From Planctomycetota bacterium (lineage in GTDB: Bacteria; Planctomycetota; SZUA-567; H5-PLA8): a DNA stretch of 48,602 nucleotides. How positions within the stretch are numbered: position 1 is the first letter of the stretch; every line of letters begins with the position of its first letter. A model generated the notes under the pieces. It was given only the letters and a program-made list of their open reading frames with translations. It was not told the DNA's origin and made no database searches. The DNA is taken from NCBI GenBank assembly GCA_026184295.1, contig JAHCJK010000023.1:1-48602 (forward strand), given 5' to 3'. The position numbers were made by a program, and so were the translations under genes. Shown here in pieces: positions 34,552 to 42,858 of this stretch.

Positions 34552-35754
34552 ATGACGCAACGGTCGCTGGGTACCCACCTTCTTTTCGCGCTATCCCTGG
34601 CCGGACTGGCGGTGCTTTCGGGCTGCGGCGGCGGCAAGCCGGCCGAGAAGTCCGGCGCGGGCAAGACCGAGACCAAGACGGGCGAAGCGCCCGCGGGCGG
34701 GAAGTTCACCCTCACCATCGGCTGCAACCTGGAACTGACCGGCGACGTAGCGCCGTGGGGGCAGGACAGCAAGAAGGGCATCGACCTGGCGGTCGAAGCG
34801 ATCAACGCCGATCCCAAGAGCCCCTTCAAGATCGAATGCATCTACGAGGACAATCTCTCGCAGGCCGACGCGAGCAAGGCCGCGATCCGCAAGCTGATCC
34901 AGCAGAGCAAGGCGCAGGTGGTCGTGGGGAGCGTCGGGTCGAACCGGTCGCTGGCCGCGATCGACGTCGCCAAGGACGAACGCGTCCCCATGGTCACGCA
35001 CGCCTCGACGAACGTGGACATCACGCGCAAGGGCGGCGAGTACGTTTTCCGCATCTGCTTCGACGACGACTTCCAGGGCCAGTTCATGGCCAGGTACGCG
35101 CTCAAGGACCTCCAGGCCAAGACCTGCGTGGCGGTGGTGGACAAGGGCAACGCGTATTCCGAAGGGCTGGTGGCCAGCTTCAAGAAGGAATTCGAGGCCG
35201 GCGGCGGCAAGGTGATCGCCGAGGAAGCCTACCAGAGCAAGGACAACGATTTCCAGACGCTCGTCACCAAGCTGCGCACGGCCAACCCCGACTGCGTCTG
35301 GCTGCCGGGTTACTTCCCCAACGTGGGGCCGATCATCAAGCAGGCGCGCGCCGCGGGCTTTCAGAAGAAGTTCCTGGGCGGCGACGGCTGGGACGACGAG
35401 GAACTGTACAAGCTCGGCGGGCCCTCGATCAAGGGCAACCCGTTCTGCAACCACTTCGACAAGGGCGACACGAACGCGAAGGTGAAGGAATTCGTCGAGG
35501 CCTACGAGAAGAAGTATGGCAAGAAGCCCGGCGCCATGGCCGCGCTGGGGTACGACGTGATTCTGGTCGTGGCCGACGCCGCCAAGCGCGCGGGCAAGGC
35601 CGACCCCGAAGCGATCAAGGACGCGCTGAAGACGGTGAAGGACATCGAGACCGTCTGCGGCGCGGTGACGATGGGCGCCGACCACGAAGTCACCAAGCCC
35701 GCCGTGCTGCTCGAGACGGGCGAGACCGACCACGTCTTCATGAAGCGCCAGTAA
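34552..35754 (+). CDS. Branched-chain amino-acid-type ABC transporter substrate-binding lipoprotein
   Basis: 400 aa. A lipobox LSGC at 22-25 ends the signal peptide, and a Gly/Lys/Thr-rich tether follows. The mature protein begins LTIGCNLELTGDVAPWGQDSKKGIDLAVEAIN, the strand-1/helix-1 opening of Peripla_BP_6 (LivJ/LivK/UrtA/AmiC-like) type I binding proteins. IGSVGSNRSLAA (as VVGSVGSNRS) follows, then RICFDDDFQGQFMARY, VVDKGNAYSEGL and FQTLVTKLRTANPDCVWLPGY. It binds an amino acid or amide in the periplasm. It heads an operon with two permeases and two ATPases (next four genes), so the set is complete. Ligand not determinable from sequence. Confidence 0.9.
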   Translation: MTQRSLGTHLLFALSLAGLAVLSGCGGGKPAEKSGAGKTETKTGEAPAGGKFTLTIGCNLELTGDVAPWGQDSKKGIDLAVEAINADPKSPFKIECIYEDNLSQADASKAAIRKLIQQSKAQVVVGSVGSNRSLAAIDVAKDERVPMVTHASTNVDITRKGGEYVFRICFDDDFQGQFMARYALKDLQAKTCVAVVDKGNAYSEGLVASFKKEFEAGGGKVIAEEAYQSKDNDFQTLVTKLRTANPDCVWLPGYFPNVGPIIKQARAAGFQKKFLGGDGWDDEELYKLGGPSIKGNPFCNHFDKGDTNAKVKEFVEAYEKKYGKKPGAMAALGYDVILVVADAAKRAGKADPEAIKDALKTVKDIETVCGAVTMGADHEVTKPAVLLETGETDHVFMKRQ

Positions 35755-35812
35755 TCCGCCGCGGGGCGCGGGCCGGGAGCCGCGCGCCCGTCGCCAGGGC
35801 AGGCTGGGAAAC

Positions 35813-36934
35813 GTGACGGACTTTGCCAACTTCCTGCTCAACGGCATCACGTTGGGCGCCATCTACGCCCTGATCGCCGTCGGCTACACGATGGTCTACG
35901 GCATCATCAAACTGATCAACTTCGCCCACGGCGAATTCTACATGTTCGGCGCCTTCGTGGGCTACTTCGTGCTCACGGGCATCTTTGCCGTGCCGCCGCA
36001 GGGCGGGGAACCGGGATACCTGGCGCTGCTGGCCGCGCTGCTGGCCGCGGGCGTGGCCACGGGCCTCCTGGCCGTGCTCGTCGAACGGCTCTGCTACCGC
36101 CCGCTGCGCAACGCCGGGCGCATCGTCGCGCTGCTTTCGGCGCTGGGCGTCTCGCTCTTCTTCCAGAACATGGGGCAGCAGGCCGTCGGCGCGGACTTCC
36201 GCAAGTTCCCGCCCACCATCGCGGAGACGCGCTATCCGCGCAGCGAGGTGCCGCTGGAGAGCCTGAAGGAAGGCCAGGTGGCCGAACGCGACCTGCGCCT
36301 GACCTACTACGTCAAAGCCGAGGACGGGCGCGACCAGCAGCGCGTGATCACCATCGCCAACGGGGGCGAAGCCATCGACGGCGCGCAACTGGCGACGGCG
36401 CGCGACCTGGCGGCCTCGAGCACCCTGCCGGCGGCGGTCCACGCCTACCCGCGCGTGACGGTCTCGAACCGGCACCTGCTGATCTTTCTCGCGCTGCTGC
36501 TGGTCAGCGCCGCGCTGTACGTCCTGGTGATGCGCACGCGCTTCGGCCGGGCGATGCGCGCCGTCTCGGTGGATTTCGAGGCCGCGCGGCTGATGGGCAT
36601 CAACGTGGACCTGATCGTCTCGGGGACGTTCTTTATCGGCGCGTTCGTGGCCGGGATCTGCGGCGTGCTGGCCGGCGGCATGACCTTCGAGCGCATCGAT
36701 CCGCTCATGGGCCTGATGCCGGGGCTGAAGGCCTTCGTCGCCGCGGTGCTGGGCGGGATCGGGAGCATCCCCGGGGCGCTGCTCGGCGCGCTGCTGCTGG
36801 GCGTAAGCGAAAAGATGGTCGAAGCCTACGTCTCGTCGGGCCTGCGCGACGCGCTCTCGTTCGGCATCCTGATCCTGGTGCTCCTGGTCAAACCCAGCGG
36901 ACTGCTGGGCCGGTTCGAAGGCGAAAAGGTGTAG
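35813..36934 (+). CDS. livH: ABC transporter permease LivH
   Basis: 373 aa from a GTG start. The opening FANFLLNGITLGAIYALIAVGYTMVYGIIKLINFAHGE is split here over conserved LivH landmarks: NGITLGAIYALIAVGYTMVYG and NFAHGEFYMFGAF. The end has PGLKAFVAAVLGGIGSIPGALLGA, the EAA-like loop. Usual LivH proteins are about 290-300 aa; here about 75 extra, charged residues (EDGRDQQRVITIANGGEAI) lie between the helices near 120-210. The operon neighbours are the binding protein and LivM (7 nt gap). Confidence 0.93.
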   Translation: MTDFANFLLNGITLGAIYALIAVGYTMVYGIIKLINFAHGEFYMFGAFVGYFVLTGIFAVPPQGGEPGYLALLAALLAAGVATGLLAVLVERLCYRPLRNAGRIVALLSALGVSLFFQNMGQQAVGADFRKFPPTIAETRYPRSEVPLESLKEGQVAERDLRLTYYVKAEDGRDQQRVITIANGGEAIDGAQLATARDLAASSTLPAAVHAYPRVTVSNRHLLIFLALLLVSAALYVLVMRTRFGRAMRAVSVDFEAARLMGINVDLIVSGTFFIGAFVAGICGVLAGGMTFERIDPLMGLMPGLKAFVAAVLGGIGSIPGALLGALLLGVSEKMVEAYVSSGLRDALSFGILILVLLVKPSGLLGRFEGEKV

Positions 36935-36941
36935 CCCCGCC

Positions 36942-37979
36942 ATGTTCTGGGACCACTTCCAGTTTTGGGGCGAACACCTGCTGCTGGTCGGCATCTGGGT
37001 CTCGCTGGCGCTCTCGCTGAACCTGATCAACGGCAGCACGGGGCTCTTCTCGCTCGGGCACCAGGGCTTTTTCGGCGTCGGCGCGTACACGGCGGCCATG
37101 CTGGTGGCGGTGCTGCCCGAAAAGATGGGCTGGGGCGCGCCGGGCATCGGGCTCTTTCTGCTCAGCTTCCCGCTGGCGATGCTCACGGCGGCGCTTTTCG
37201 GGCTGCTGGTGGGCGTGCCGTGCCTGCGCATGCGCGGCGATTACCTGGCCATCGCGACGCTGGGCTTCGGCGAAATCTTCCGCATCTTCGCGATCAACAG
37301 CGAGACCATGGGGCAGTCGCGGGGCCTGAGCGTCCCGAACGTGGTCCGCGCGTTCTTTCTCGACACGCTGAAGATGGAACGCGACGACGCGCGCCACCTG
37401 GAACTGATCTTCTACATCGCGCTCTCCTGGGGCCTGTCGCTGCTGATCTTCGTCTGCATGCGCAACCTGATGCGTTCGGCTCACGGGCGCGCGATCATGG
37501 CCATCCGCGAAGACGAGACCGCCGCGGAACTGCTGGGCGTGAACCTGACCCGCTACAAGGTGCTCGTCTTCGTGCTCGGCGCGGGGATGGCGGGGCTTTC
37601 CGGCGCGGTCTACGCGCATTACCTGCGCTACGTGGTGCCCGAACAGTTCGCGCTGATGCAGGGCGTGATCTTCGTCGTCATCGTGGTGATGGGCGGGATG
37701 GGCAGCTTCAGCGGAACGGTGATCGCGACGATCATCATCTACTTCATCCCTGTGCTGCTCAGCTTTTCGCCCGACAGCGTGCGCGTGCCGGTCTTCTTCG
37801 AACCCGGCCGCGGCCTGGTGTACCGTTCGCCCAAGGAACTCTGGCAGGTCATCTTCTCGCTGCTGCTGATCGGGATGATCCTGTTGCGTCCGCAGGGGAT
37901 CATGGGCAGCCGCGAGGTCACCTTCGGCTGGATGCGCAAGCGCGCCGAGTCCGCGCCCGGCAAGGGAGGCGTGACGTGA
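36942..37979 (+). CDS. livM: ABC transporter permease LivM
   Basis: 345 aa. LLVGIWVSLALSLNLINGSTGLFSLGHQGFFGVGAY is the family's opening, seen as NLINGSTGLFSLGHQ and FFGVGAYTAAML. MRGDYLAIATLGFGEIFRI and AMREDE-type loop GRAIMAIREDETAAELLGVN (permease-ATPase coupling loop) follow. About eight to ten membrane helices. It ends overlapping livG's GTG start (GTGA), typical of this operon. Confidence 0.93.
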   Translation: MFWDHFQFWGEHLLLVGIWVSLALSLNLINGSTGLFSLGHQGFFGVGAYTAAMLVAVLPEKMGWGAPGIGLFLLSFPLAMLTAALFGLLVGVPCLRMRGDYLAIATLGFGEIFRIFAINSETMGQSRGLSVPNVVRAFFLDTLKMERDDARHLELIFYIALSWGLSLLIFVCMRNLMRSAHGRAIMAIREDETAAELLGVNLTRYKVLVFVLGAGMAGLSGAVYAHYLRYVVPEQFALMQGVIFVVIVVMGGMGSFSGTVIATIIIYFIPVLLSFSPDSVRVPVFFEPGRGLVYRSPKELWQVIFSLLLIGMILLRPQGIMGSREVTFGWMRKRAESAPGKGGVT

Positions 37980-38770
37980 GCGAATCGACGGTCCTGCACC
38001 AGCCGATCCTGCGCGCGCAGAACGTCACCAAGCGCTTCGGTGGGCTCACGGCCGTGGACGCCTTTTCGGTGGAACTGCAAAGCGGCGAGATCGTCGGGCT
38101 GATCGGGCCGAACGGCGCGGGCAAGACCACCGTCTTCAACCTGCTCACCGGCGTCTACAAGGCCGACCACGGCGCGATCACGCTGCGCGGCGCCGACACC
38201 TGCTGGCTGACGCCCGACCGCATCGCCGGCCTCGGCATCGCGCGCACCTTCCAGAACATCCGCCTCTTCAAGGAAATGACCGTTCTCGAAAACGTGAAGG
38301 TCGGCTTCCAGCCGGTCAAACGCCAGTCGATCTTTGGGGCCATCTGCCGCCTGCCGCGCTGCTGCCAGGAAGAGAAGGAAATCGAGCGCGAGGCCCTGGC
38401 GCTGCTGGAACTGATGGGCATCGCGGACCTGAAGGACGCGCGCTCGGCCGGGCTGGCCTACGGGCAGCAGCGGCGCCTGGAGATCGCGCGGGCGCTGGCG
38501 ATGAGCCCCAAGGTCCTGCTGCTCGACGAGCCCGCCGCGGGGACGAACGAGAGCGAATCCGCGGATTTGCAGGCGCTGATCCGCCGGATTCGCGAGAAGT
38601 TCAACCTCACGATTCTGCTGATCGAGCACGACATGCCGTTCGTGATGGGCCTGGTCTCGCGCCTGCTGGTGCTGGACCACGGCGTCACCATCGCCGAAGG
38701 CACGCCGGAAGACGTGCGCCGCGATCCGCGCGTCATCGAGGCCTACCTCGGCCAGGGGGCGGAAGCGTGA
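37976..38770 (+). CDS. livG: ABC transporter ATP-binding protein LivG
   Basis: 264 aa from a GTG preceded by GGGAGG. Walker A is GPNGAGKT, the ABC signature reads LAYGQQRRLEIARAL, and Walker B plus D-loop is VLLLDEPAAGTNESES. An insertion with basic and Cys residues (RLPRCCQEEKEIER) lies before the signature, as in many LivG proteins. It pairs with LivF as the motor for LivHM. Confidence 0.93.
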   Translation: MSESTVLHQPILRAQNVTKRFGGLTAVDAFSVELQSGEIVGLIGPNGAGKTTVFNLLTGVYKADHGAITLRGADTCWLTPDRIAGLGIARTFQNIRLFKEMTVLENVKVGFQPVKRQSIFGAICRLPRCCQEEKEIEREALALLELMGIADLKDARSAGLAYGQQRRLEIARALAMSPKVLLLDEPAAGTNESESADLQALIRRIREKFNLTILLIEHDMPFVMGLVSRLLVLDHGVTIAEGTPEDVRRDPRVIEAYLGQGAEA

Positions 38771-39486
38771 GCGCCGCGCCGATCCTCGCCGCCGAACAAC
38801 TCGACGTCTTTTACGGGGGCATCCAGGCGCTGCGCGGCGTCAGCCTGGACGTCCGCGAGGGCGAACTCGTCACGCTCATCGGCGCCAACGGGGCGGGGAA
38901 GAGCACCACGCTCAAGACCATCGCCGGCATCCTGGCGCCGAAGTCGGGCAAGGTGCGATTCAACGGCGCGGAGATTCAGGGGCGTTCCTCGCACCTGATC
39001 CTGCGCGACGGCCTGGCGCTCTGCCCCGAAGGCCGGCGCATCTTCCCGAACCTGACCGTGGACGAGAACCTGGACCTCGGCGCGTACGTCCGCCACGACG
39101 CCCAGGGCGTGAAGGACGACGTCGCCCGCTGGCACGCGACCTTTCCGATCCTGAAGGAACGCGCGCGCCAGCTCGCCGGGACGCTCTCCGGCGGCGAGCA
39201 GCAGATGCTGGCCATCGCGCGCGCGCTGATGTCGCGCCCGAAGGTCCTGATGCTGGACGAACCGAGCCTCGGGCTGGCCCCGAAACTTGTGGATCAGATC
39301 TTTGCGGTGCTGAAGGAACTGAAGGGCCGCGGCGTCACCATTCTGCTGGTCGAACAAAATGCCCGCCAGGCGCTTGAAGTCGCCGACCGCGGCTACGTCC
39401 TTGAAACAGGGCGCATCGTCAAGCACGGCCCGGCCTCCGACCTGTCCGGGGACCCCGCCGTGCGCAAGGCGTACCTCGGCGGTTAG
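38767..39486 (+). CDS. livF: ABC transporter ATP-binding protein LivF
   Basis: 239 aa from a GTG overlapping livG's stop. Walker A is GANGAGKS, the signature is LSGGEQQMLAIARAL, and Walker B is VLMLDEPSLGLAPKLV. Start APILAAEQLDVFYGGIQALRGVSLDV is the family's usual first strand. It closes the transporter operon; 117 bp separate it from the next gene. Confidence 0.94.
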   Translation: MSAAPILAAEQLDVFYGGIQALRGVSLDVREGELVTLIGANGAGKSTTLKTIAGILAPKSGKVRFNGAEIQGRSSHLILRDGLALCPEGRRIFPNLTVDENLDLGAYVRHDAQGVKDDVARWHATFPILKERARQLAGTLSGGEQQMLAIARALMSRPKVLMLDEPSLGLAPKLVDQIFAVLKELKGRGVTILLVEQNARQALEVADRGYVLETGRIVKHGPASDLSGDPAVRKAYLGG

Positions 39487-39536
39487 CAAACCGTTTGCGG
39501 CCCATAAATTCTTGAAAATAGGGGGAGTTGGGAAAA

Positions 39537-39565
39537 GAAAGTCCCCTTCGATCTGATAGTATAAT
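39537..39565 (+). promoter_or_regulatory. Promoter candidate upstream of the DUF502 gene
   Basis: A perfect TATAAT -10 box lies at 39560-39565, 39 bp before the ATG at 39604. A -35 hexamer at the standard distance (39537-39542, GAAAGT) is poor. GGGAGG at 39577-39582 and AGGGAA near 39593 lie before the start codon. The position after the livF stop fits a new transcription unit. Confidence 0.4.
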
Positions 39566-39603
39566 CGCCCGAATCCGGGAGGCAGGGGTACAGGGAACGG
39601 CGC

Positions 39604-40404
39604 ATGGCCAAACGCATTCGACTCTCGATTGCGCAGCGGATCACCTACTTTCTCCGCACGAACTTTGTCGCGGGCATGTTCATTGCCCTGCCGCTGGGCG
39701 TCACGGTGGGTTTGCTGGTCTGGATCTGGGGCAAGATGCTCCCGCCCCTCAATTTCATCTTCGGCATCACCAAAGATACCGACCTGATCGGCTCGATCAC
39801 CGAGGCCTTTAAAGGCAGCCAGTACTCGCTGCTGCTGCCGCCGCTGCTGGGCCTGACCATCCTGCTGCTTTCGGTGCTGATCCTGGGCATCATCACGCGC
39901 AGCTTTTTGGGGCGCTTCTTCCTCGGCATCTTCGAAAACTTCGTCGCGCACGTGCCGATCATCGGCGTGCTCTATTCCTCGATCAAGCAGCTCGGCGAGG
40001 CCTTTATCAGCGACGAGGGCACGAGCCGGTTCCAGAGCGCCGTGCTGGTTCAGTTTCCCATGGAAGGGAGCTGGGTGATCGGCTTCGTCACCGGCACCGC
40101 GTACGCACCGCTGGCCGAGACGATGGCCGGGCCGCTGCGCAAGGATGCCGAAAAGCGAGGCGTCCCGCCGCCGGACATCATCACCGTCTTCGTCCCCACC
40201 ACGCCGCTGCCGACGCAGGGCTTCACGCTCGTGCTGCCGCGCTCCGAAACCCGCGAACTGCCCATCGGCGTCGAAGAGGCGATCAAGCTGGTGATCTCGG
40301 GCGGGATCATCAGCAATCCGGCCAACAGCCACCGCCAGCAGCCCGTCACCGACGTGGAACTCGCCCCCAAAAAGCCCGCCCCCGGCGCCCCGCAAAAAGC
40401 CTGA
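39604..40404 (+). CDS. DUF502 family membrane protein (266 aa)
   Basis: Two N-terminal membrane segments (about 21-42, FVAGMFIALPLGVTVGLLVW, and about 75-98, LLLPPLLGLTILLLSVLILG) precede a conserved soluble part. That part has GRFFLGIFENFVAHVPIIGVLYSS, AVLVQFPMEGSWVIGFVTG and VFVPTTPLPTQGFTLVLPR, the last a DUF502 hallmark ending in a glycine-rich GGI. The function of DUF502 is unknown; members are widespread in bacteria and plant plastid/mitochondrial relatives are linked to membrane trafficking. It is followed by a HEAT-repeat gene about 100 bp downstream and may share its transcript. Confidence 0.9.
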   Translation: MAKRIRLSIAQRITYFLRTNFVAGMFIALPLGVTVGLLVWIWGKMLPPLNFIFGITKDTDLIGSITEAFKGSQYSLLLPPLLGLTILLLSVLILGIITRSFLGRFFLGIFENFVAHVPIIGVLYSSIKQLGEAFISDEGTSRFQSAVLVQFPMEGSWVIGFVTGTAYAPLAETMAGPLRKDAEKRGVPPPDIITVFVPTTPLPTQGFTLVLPRSETRELPIGVEEAIKLVISGGIISNPANSHRQQPVTDVELAPKKPAPGAPQKA

Positions 40405-40505
40405 ACGCCCCGCGGAAACCCCATGCAGGTTTTGTGGAAGGGCGTATGATACGCGCGAAATAACCAGCGAAATCTTTCTCGCAGGGCACAGGGAGCGGAC
40501 GCGCA

Positions 40506-42359
40506 TTGGACGAGATTCTGGAACGCCTGACGGGCTTCGTTTCGAGCAGGGACGCGCGCCTGGGCTGCGCCGCGGCCGTGGTGCTGGCCGAACTGGCCCC
40601 CAAGGACGCCGCCGTCGTGCGCGAACTCCGCGCCGCGCTTGAAAAGGCCGACTCCGTCCGCCGCCCGTTCATCGTCGAAGCGTTGGGGCGCATCGGTTCG
40701 CCCGAGGCCGCGCAGGCGCTGATGCCGGTGATCGAAGCCGGCGGGCCTTCGGGCGAGGACGCCCTGCGCGCGGTCGCGCACGCGGGCGCCGACGCGCTGA
40801 AGCCCCTCGCGGCGCTGCTGAAAAAAGCCGGCAACGACCTGCGCGTGAAGCTGGCCGAGGCCATCGCGCGCACGGGCGAGACCCAGGGCTTTGCCGCGCT
40901 GCTGGGCGAACTGCGCGAGGCCGACGCGGCCGGCGCGCGCGCCCTGCGCGAAGGCATCCACCGTGCGCTGCCCGGCCTGGACGAACGCGGGCGCGAGGCC
41001 CTGCTGCGCCACGTCGTGAAGGCGCTCGAGACCAAGGCCTTTACCGAAAACGAGCCCGCCTTCACCTCCGCGGCCGAACTGGCGGGGGAACTCGCCGATC
41101 CCGAAGCCCTGAGCGCGCTGATGGCGTTCGCCTCGCCCAAGGTGGAGGCGCGGCTGCGCCGCAGCGCGCTGCTGGCCGTCGCGAAGCTGAAGCTGGAGCC
41201 CGAACGCCGCGCGCGCCTGGCCGGCAAGCTGCTGCCGTTCCTGGAAGAGACCGACTACGCGCAGACCGTCGAGCCCGCGCTGATCGCGCTGCGCGGAGCG
41301 GACCTGGGCGCCGAGCACCGTTCCGCGCTGCAGAAGCTCGCGGCCTCGCAGTTCCCGCAGGTGCGCGAATTCGCCATGAACGCGCTGGCCAGCAAGGGGA
41401 CCTCGCGCAACCTTCAGGACCTCGCCGCCTGCCTGGAAGACCCCGATCCGTCCGTGCGCGAGAACGCGGCCTCCGCGCTGGCCAAGGCCCCCGGCGCAGC
41501 TCCGCTGGTGGCCGAACGCCTCCTCAAGATGACCTCGGGCGCCGCGAGCCGCCTCTCGGCGCGCGTGCTGCAGCCCAACGCCGGCGAGATTCCCGAGAAG
41601 ACGCTGAAGGCGCTCTCCAAGGAGTACATCGCGCTCGCCACCGGCAAGGCCGAAGGCGCCTCCTCTTCCGATCCCGATGCGCGGCGCGAAGCCGATGAAC
41701 GCCGCGGCGCGATCCTGGGCGTGCTCCGCGCGAGCAGCAGCGGGGTACTGGCCGAGACCGCGGGGGAGGCCGCCGCGGACCTGCGCGCCGAAGGCGACGC
41801 CGCGCGCGCGGTGAGTCTGCTCAAGTCCATCGCCGGCGTGGCGGGGTGGGGCGACGCGCAGAAGCTGGAACTCGCGCTCGCCGGCCTGTCGCTCGTGCCG
41901 CTGGAACTCGCCCGGCCCGCGCGCGCCAACAACAACCAGTTGCGCCTGCTCGAGGAAGTGCTCGCCGGGCCCAAGGCCGACCCCAAGGGGCTGGCCAAAC
42001 AGATCCTCAAGGATGACGCGGTCGAGAAGCGCGTGCTTTTTTACGTCGGATACCATTTCGCGGAACGGATGCACGGCGACCGGGAGTTCGGCCGGCTGGT
42101 GCTGGAAGGCTTGGCCGCGAACCCGCGTTCGGACGAGGGCCGCCAGGCGCGCGAGAAACTGGTGCTCGAAGGGCTGGCGCGTTCGACCAAGGCAACCAAG
42201 GCCGGCATTCTGGAAGAACGCGCGAAGGTGATGATGGCCGCGGCCGACATCGCCGCGAAGGCCGCCGCCGAGGCCGCCAAGCGAGAACGCAAGGCCGCGA
42301 AGAAAACCAAGAAAGCCCCCGCCAAGGCCAAGAAAGCTCCGGCCAAGTCGAAGCGCTGA
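40506..42359 (+). CDS. HEAT/armadillo-repeat protein with basic Lys/Ala tail (617 aa)
   Basis: The frame begins at a TTG at 40506 with AGGGAG about 10 nt upstream. Most of the protein is a regular series of helical pairs of 30-40 residues (for example DARLGCAAAVVLAELAPKD, PFIVEALGRIGSPEAAQAL, REFAMNALASKGT, PSVRENAASALAKAP), the HEAT/PBS-lyase repeat pattern. The final 40 residues are rich in Lys and Ala (KKTKKAPAKAKKAPAKSK), like a histone-H1-type tail that could bind nucleic acid or acidic partners. No enzymatic motif. Such repeats form a solenoid for protein binding. Confidence 0.85.
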   Translation: MDEILERLTGFVSSRDARLGCAAAVVLAELAPKDAAVVRELRAALEKADSVRRPFIVEALGRIGSPEAAQALMPVIEAGGPSGEDALRAVAHAGADALKPLAALLKKAGNDLRVKLAEAIARTGETQGFAALLGELREADAAGARALREGIHRALPGLDERGREALLRHVVKALETKAFTENEPAFTSAAELAGELADPEALSALMAFASPKVEARLRRSALLAVAKLKLEPERRARLAGKLLPFLEETDYAQTVEPALIALRGADLGAEHRSALQKLAASQFPQVREFAMNALASKGTSRNLQDLAACLEDPDPSVRENAASALAKAPGAAPLVAERLLKMTSGAASRLSARVLQPNAGEIPEKTLKALSKEYIALATGKAEGASSSDPDARREADERRGAILGVLRASSSGVLAETAGEAAADLRAEGDAARAVSLLKSIAGVAGWGDAQKLELALAGLSLVPLELARPARANNNQLRLLEEVLAGPKADPKGLAKQILKDDAVEKRVLFYVGYHFAERMHGDREFGRLVLEGLAANPRSDEGRQAREKLVLEGLARSTKATKAGILEERAKVMMAAADIAAKAAAEAAKRERKAAKKTKKAPAKAKKAPAKSKR

Positions 42360-42395
42360 CGCGCGGCATAGTTTTTCTGCGAAAACGAACGAGCG

Positions 42396-42671
42396 TTATT
42401 CGTCGCGTGGCGAGCGCGCTACGTCCGGCAAGGGCGGCGCGACCTTGGCCAGCTTGCGGATGATGGCGAAGCAGGCGATGAGCAGGTCCTTGTTCTTCAG
42501 CTTCTCGCGACGCTTGAAGAGTTCCTGCAGGGCCTCGAGGGTGACCTTGAGGGCCTTCTCCGAATCGCCTGTGCAGCGTTCGGCGTAGTTGCGGAGGGTC
42601 CGCTCGTGGCGCTCGACAAAGCGCTCGAAGCAGACGTCCTCGTCGATGGCAATCGTCATGTCGTAACACAT
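42396..42671 (-). CDS. Short sigma-70 region-2-like protein (91 aa)
   Basis: The sequence FERFVERHERTLRNYAERCTGD followed by SEKALKVTLEALQELFKRRE matches the helix pattern of ECF sigma region 2 (fxxfxxRHxxxLxxyaxrxtGDxexAeDvxQexFxxlw). The key region-2.4 acidic and aromatic residues are altered (LKVTLEAL in place of AEDVVQEAF), and there is no region 4: the protein ends 20 residues later. It may be a degenerate or partial sigma factor, or a small regulator derived from one. Nothing nearby suggests an anti-sigma factor. Convergent with the HEAT-repeat gene. Confidence 0.5.
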   Translation of the reverse strand: MCYDMTIAIDEDVCFERFVERHERTLRNYAERCTGDSEKALKVTLEALQELFKRREKLKNKDLLIACFAIIRKLAKVAPPLPDVARSPRDE

Positions 42672-42789
42672 ACCTAACTATATTATCGTGCGAATATCAT
42701 CGTTTATTCGCGAAAAACCCTGCACCATGTTTTTGAGTCTGATAACAGGGCGCGTTCAGCCCATAAGGTAATTTCAAAACGCAGGTTGC

Positions 42790-42830
42790 AAAAGCAGCGC
42801 AGCGCCGGCGATTTGCGCCGCCGGCGCTGC
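42790..42830 (-). terminator. Intrinsic terminator of the ROK-URO-D operon
   Basis: GCAGCGCCGGCG (42799-42810) and CGCCGGCGCTGC (42819-42830) form a perfect 12-bp stem with an 8-nt loop. It lies 29 nt after the minus-strand stop at 42859. A TTTT run follows 5 nt after the stem on that strand. Confidence 0.7.
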
Positions 42831-42858
42831 GAGCCTTCGCTGCACACGTGAACTTCCG

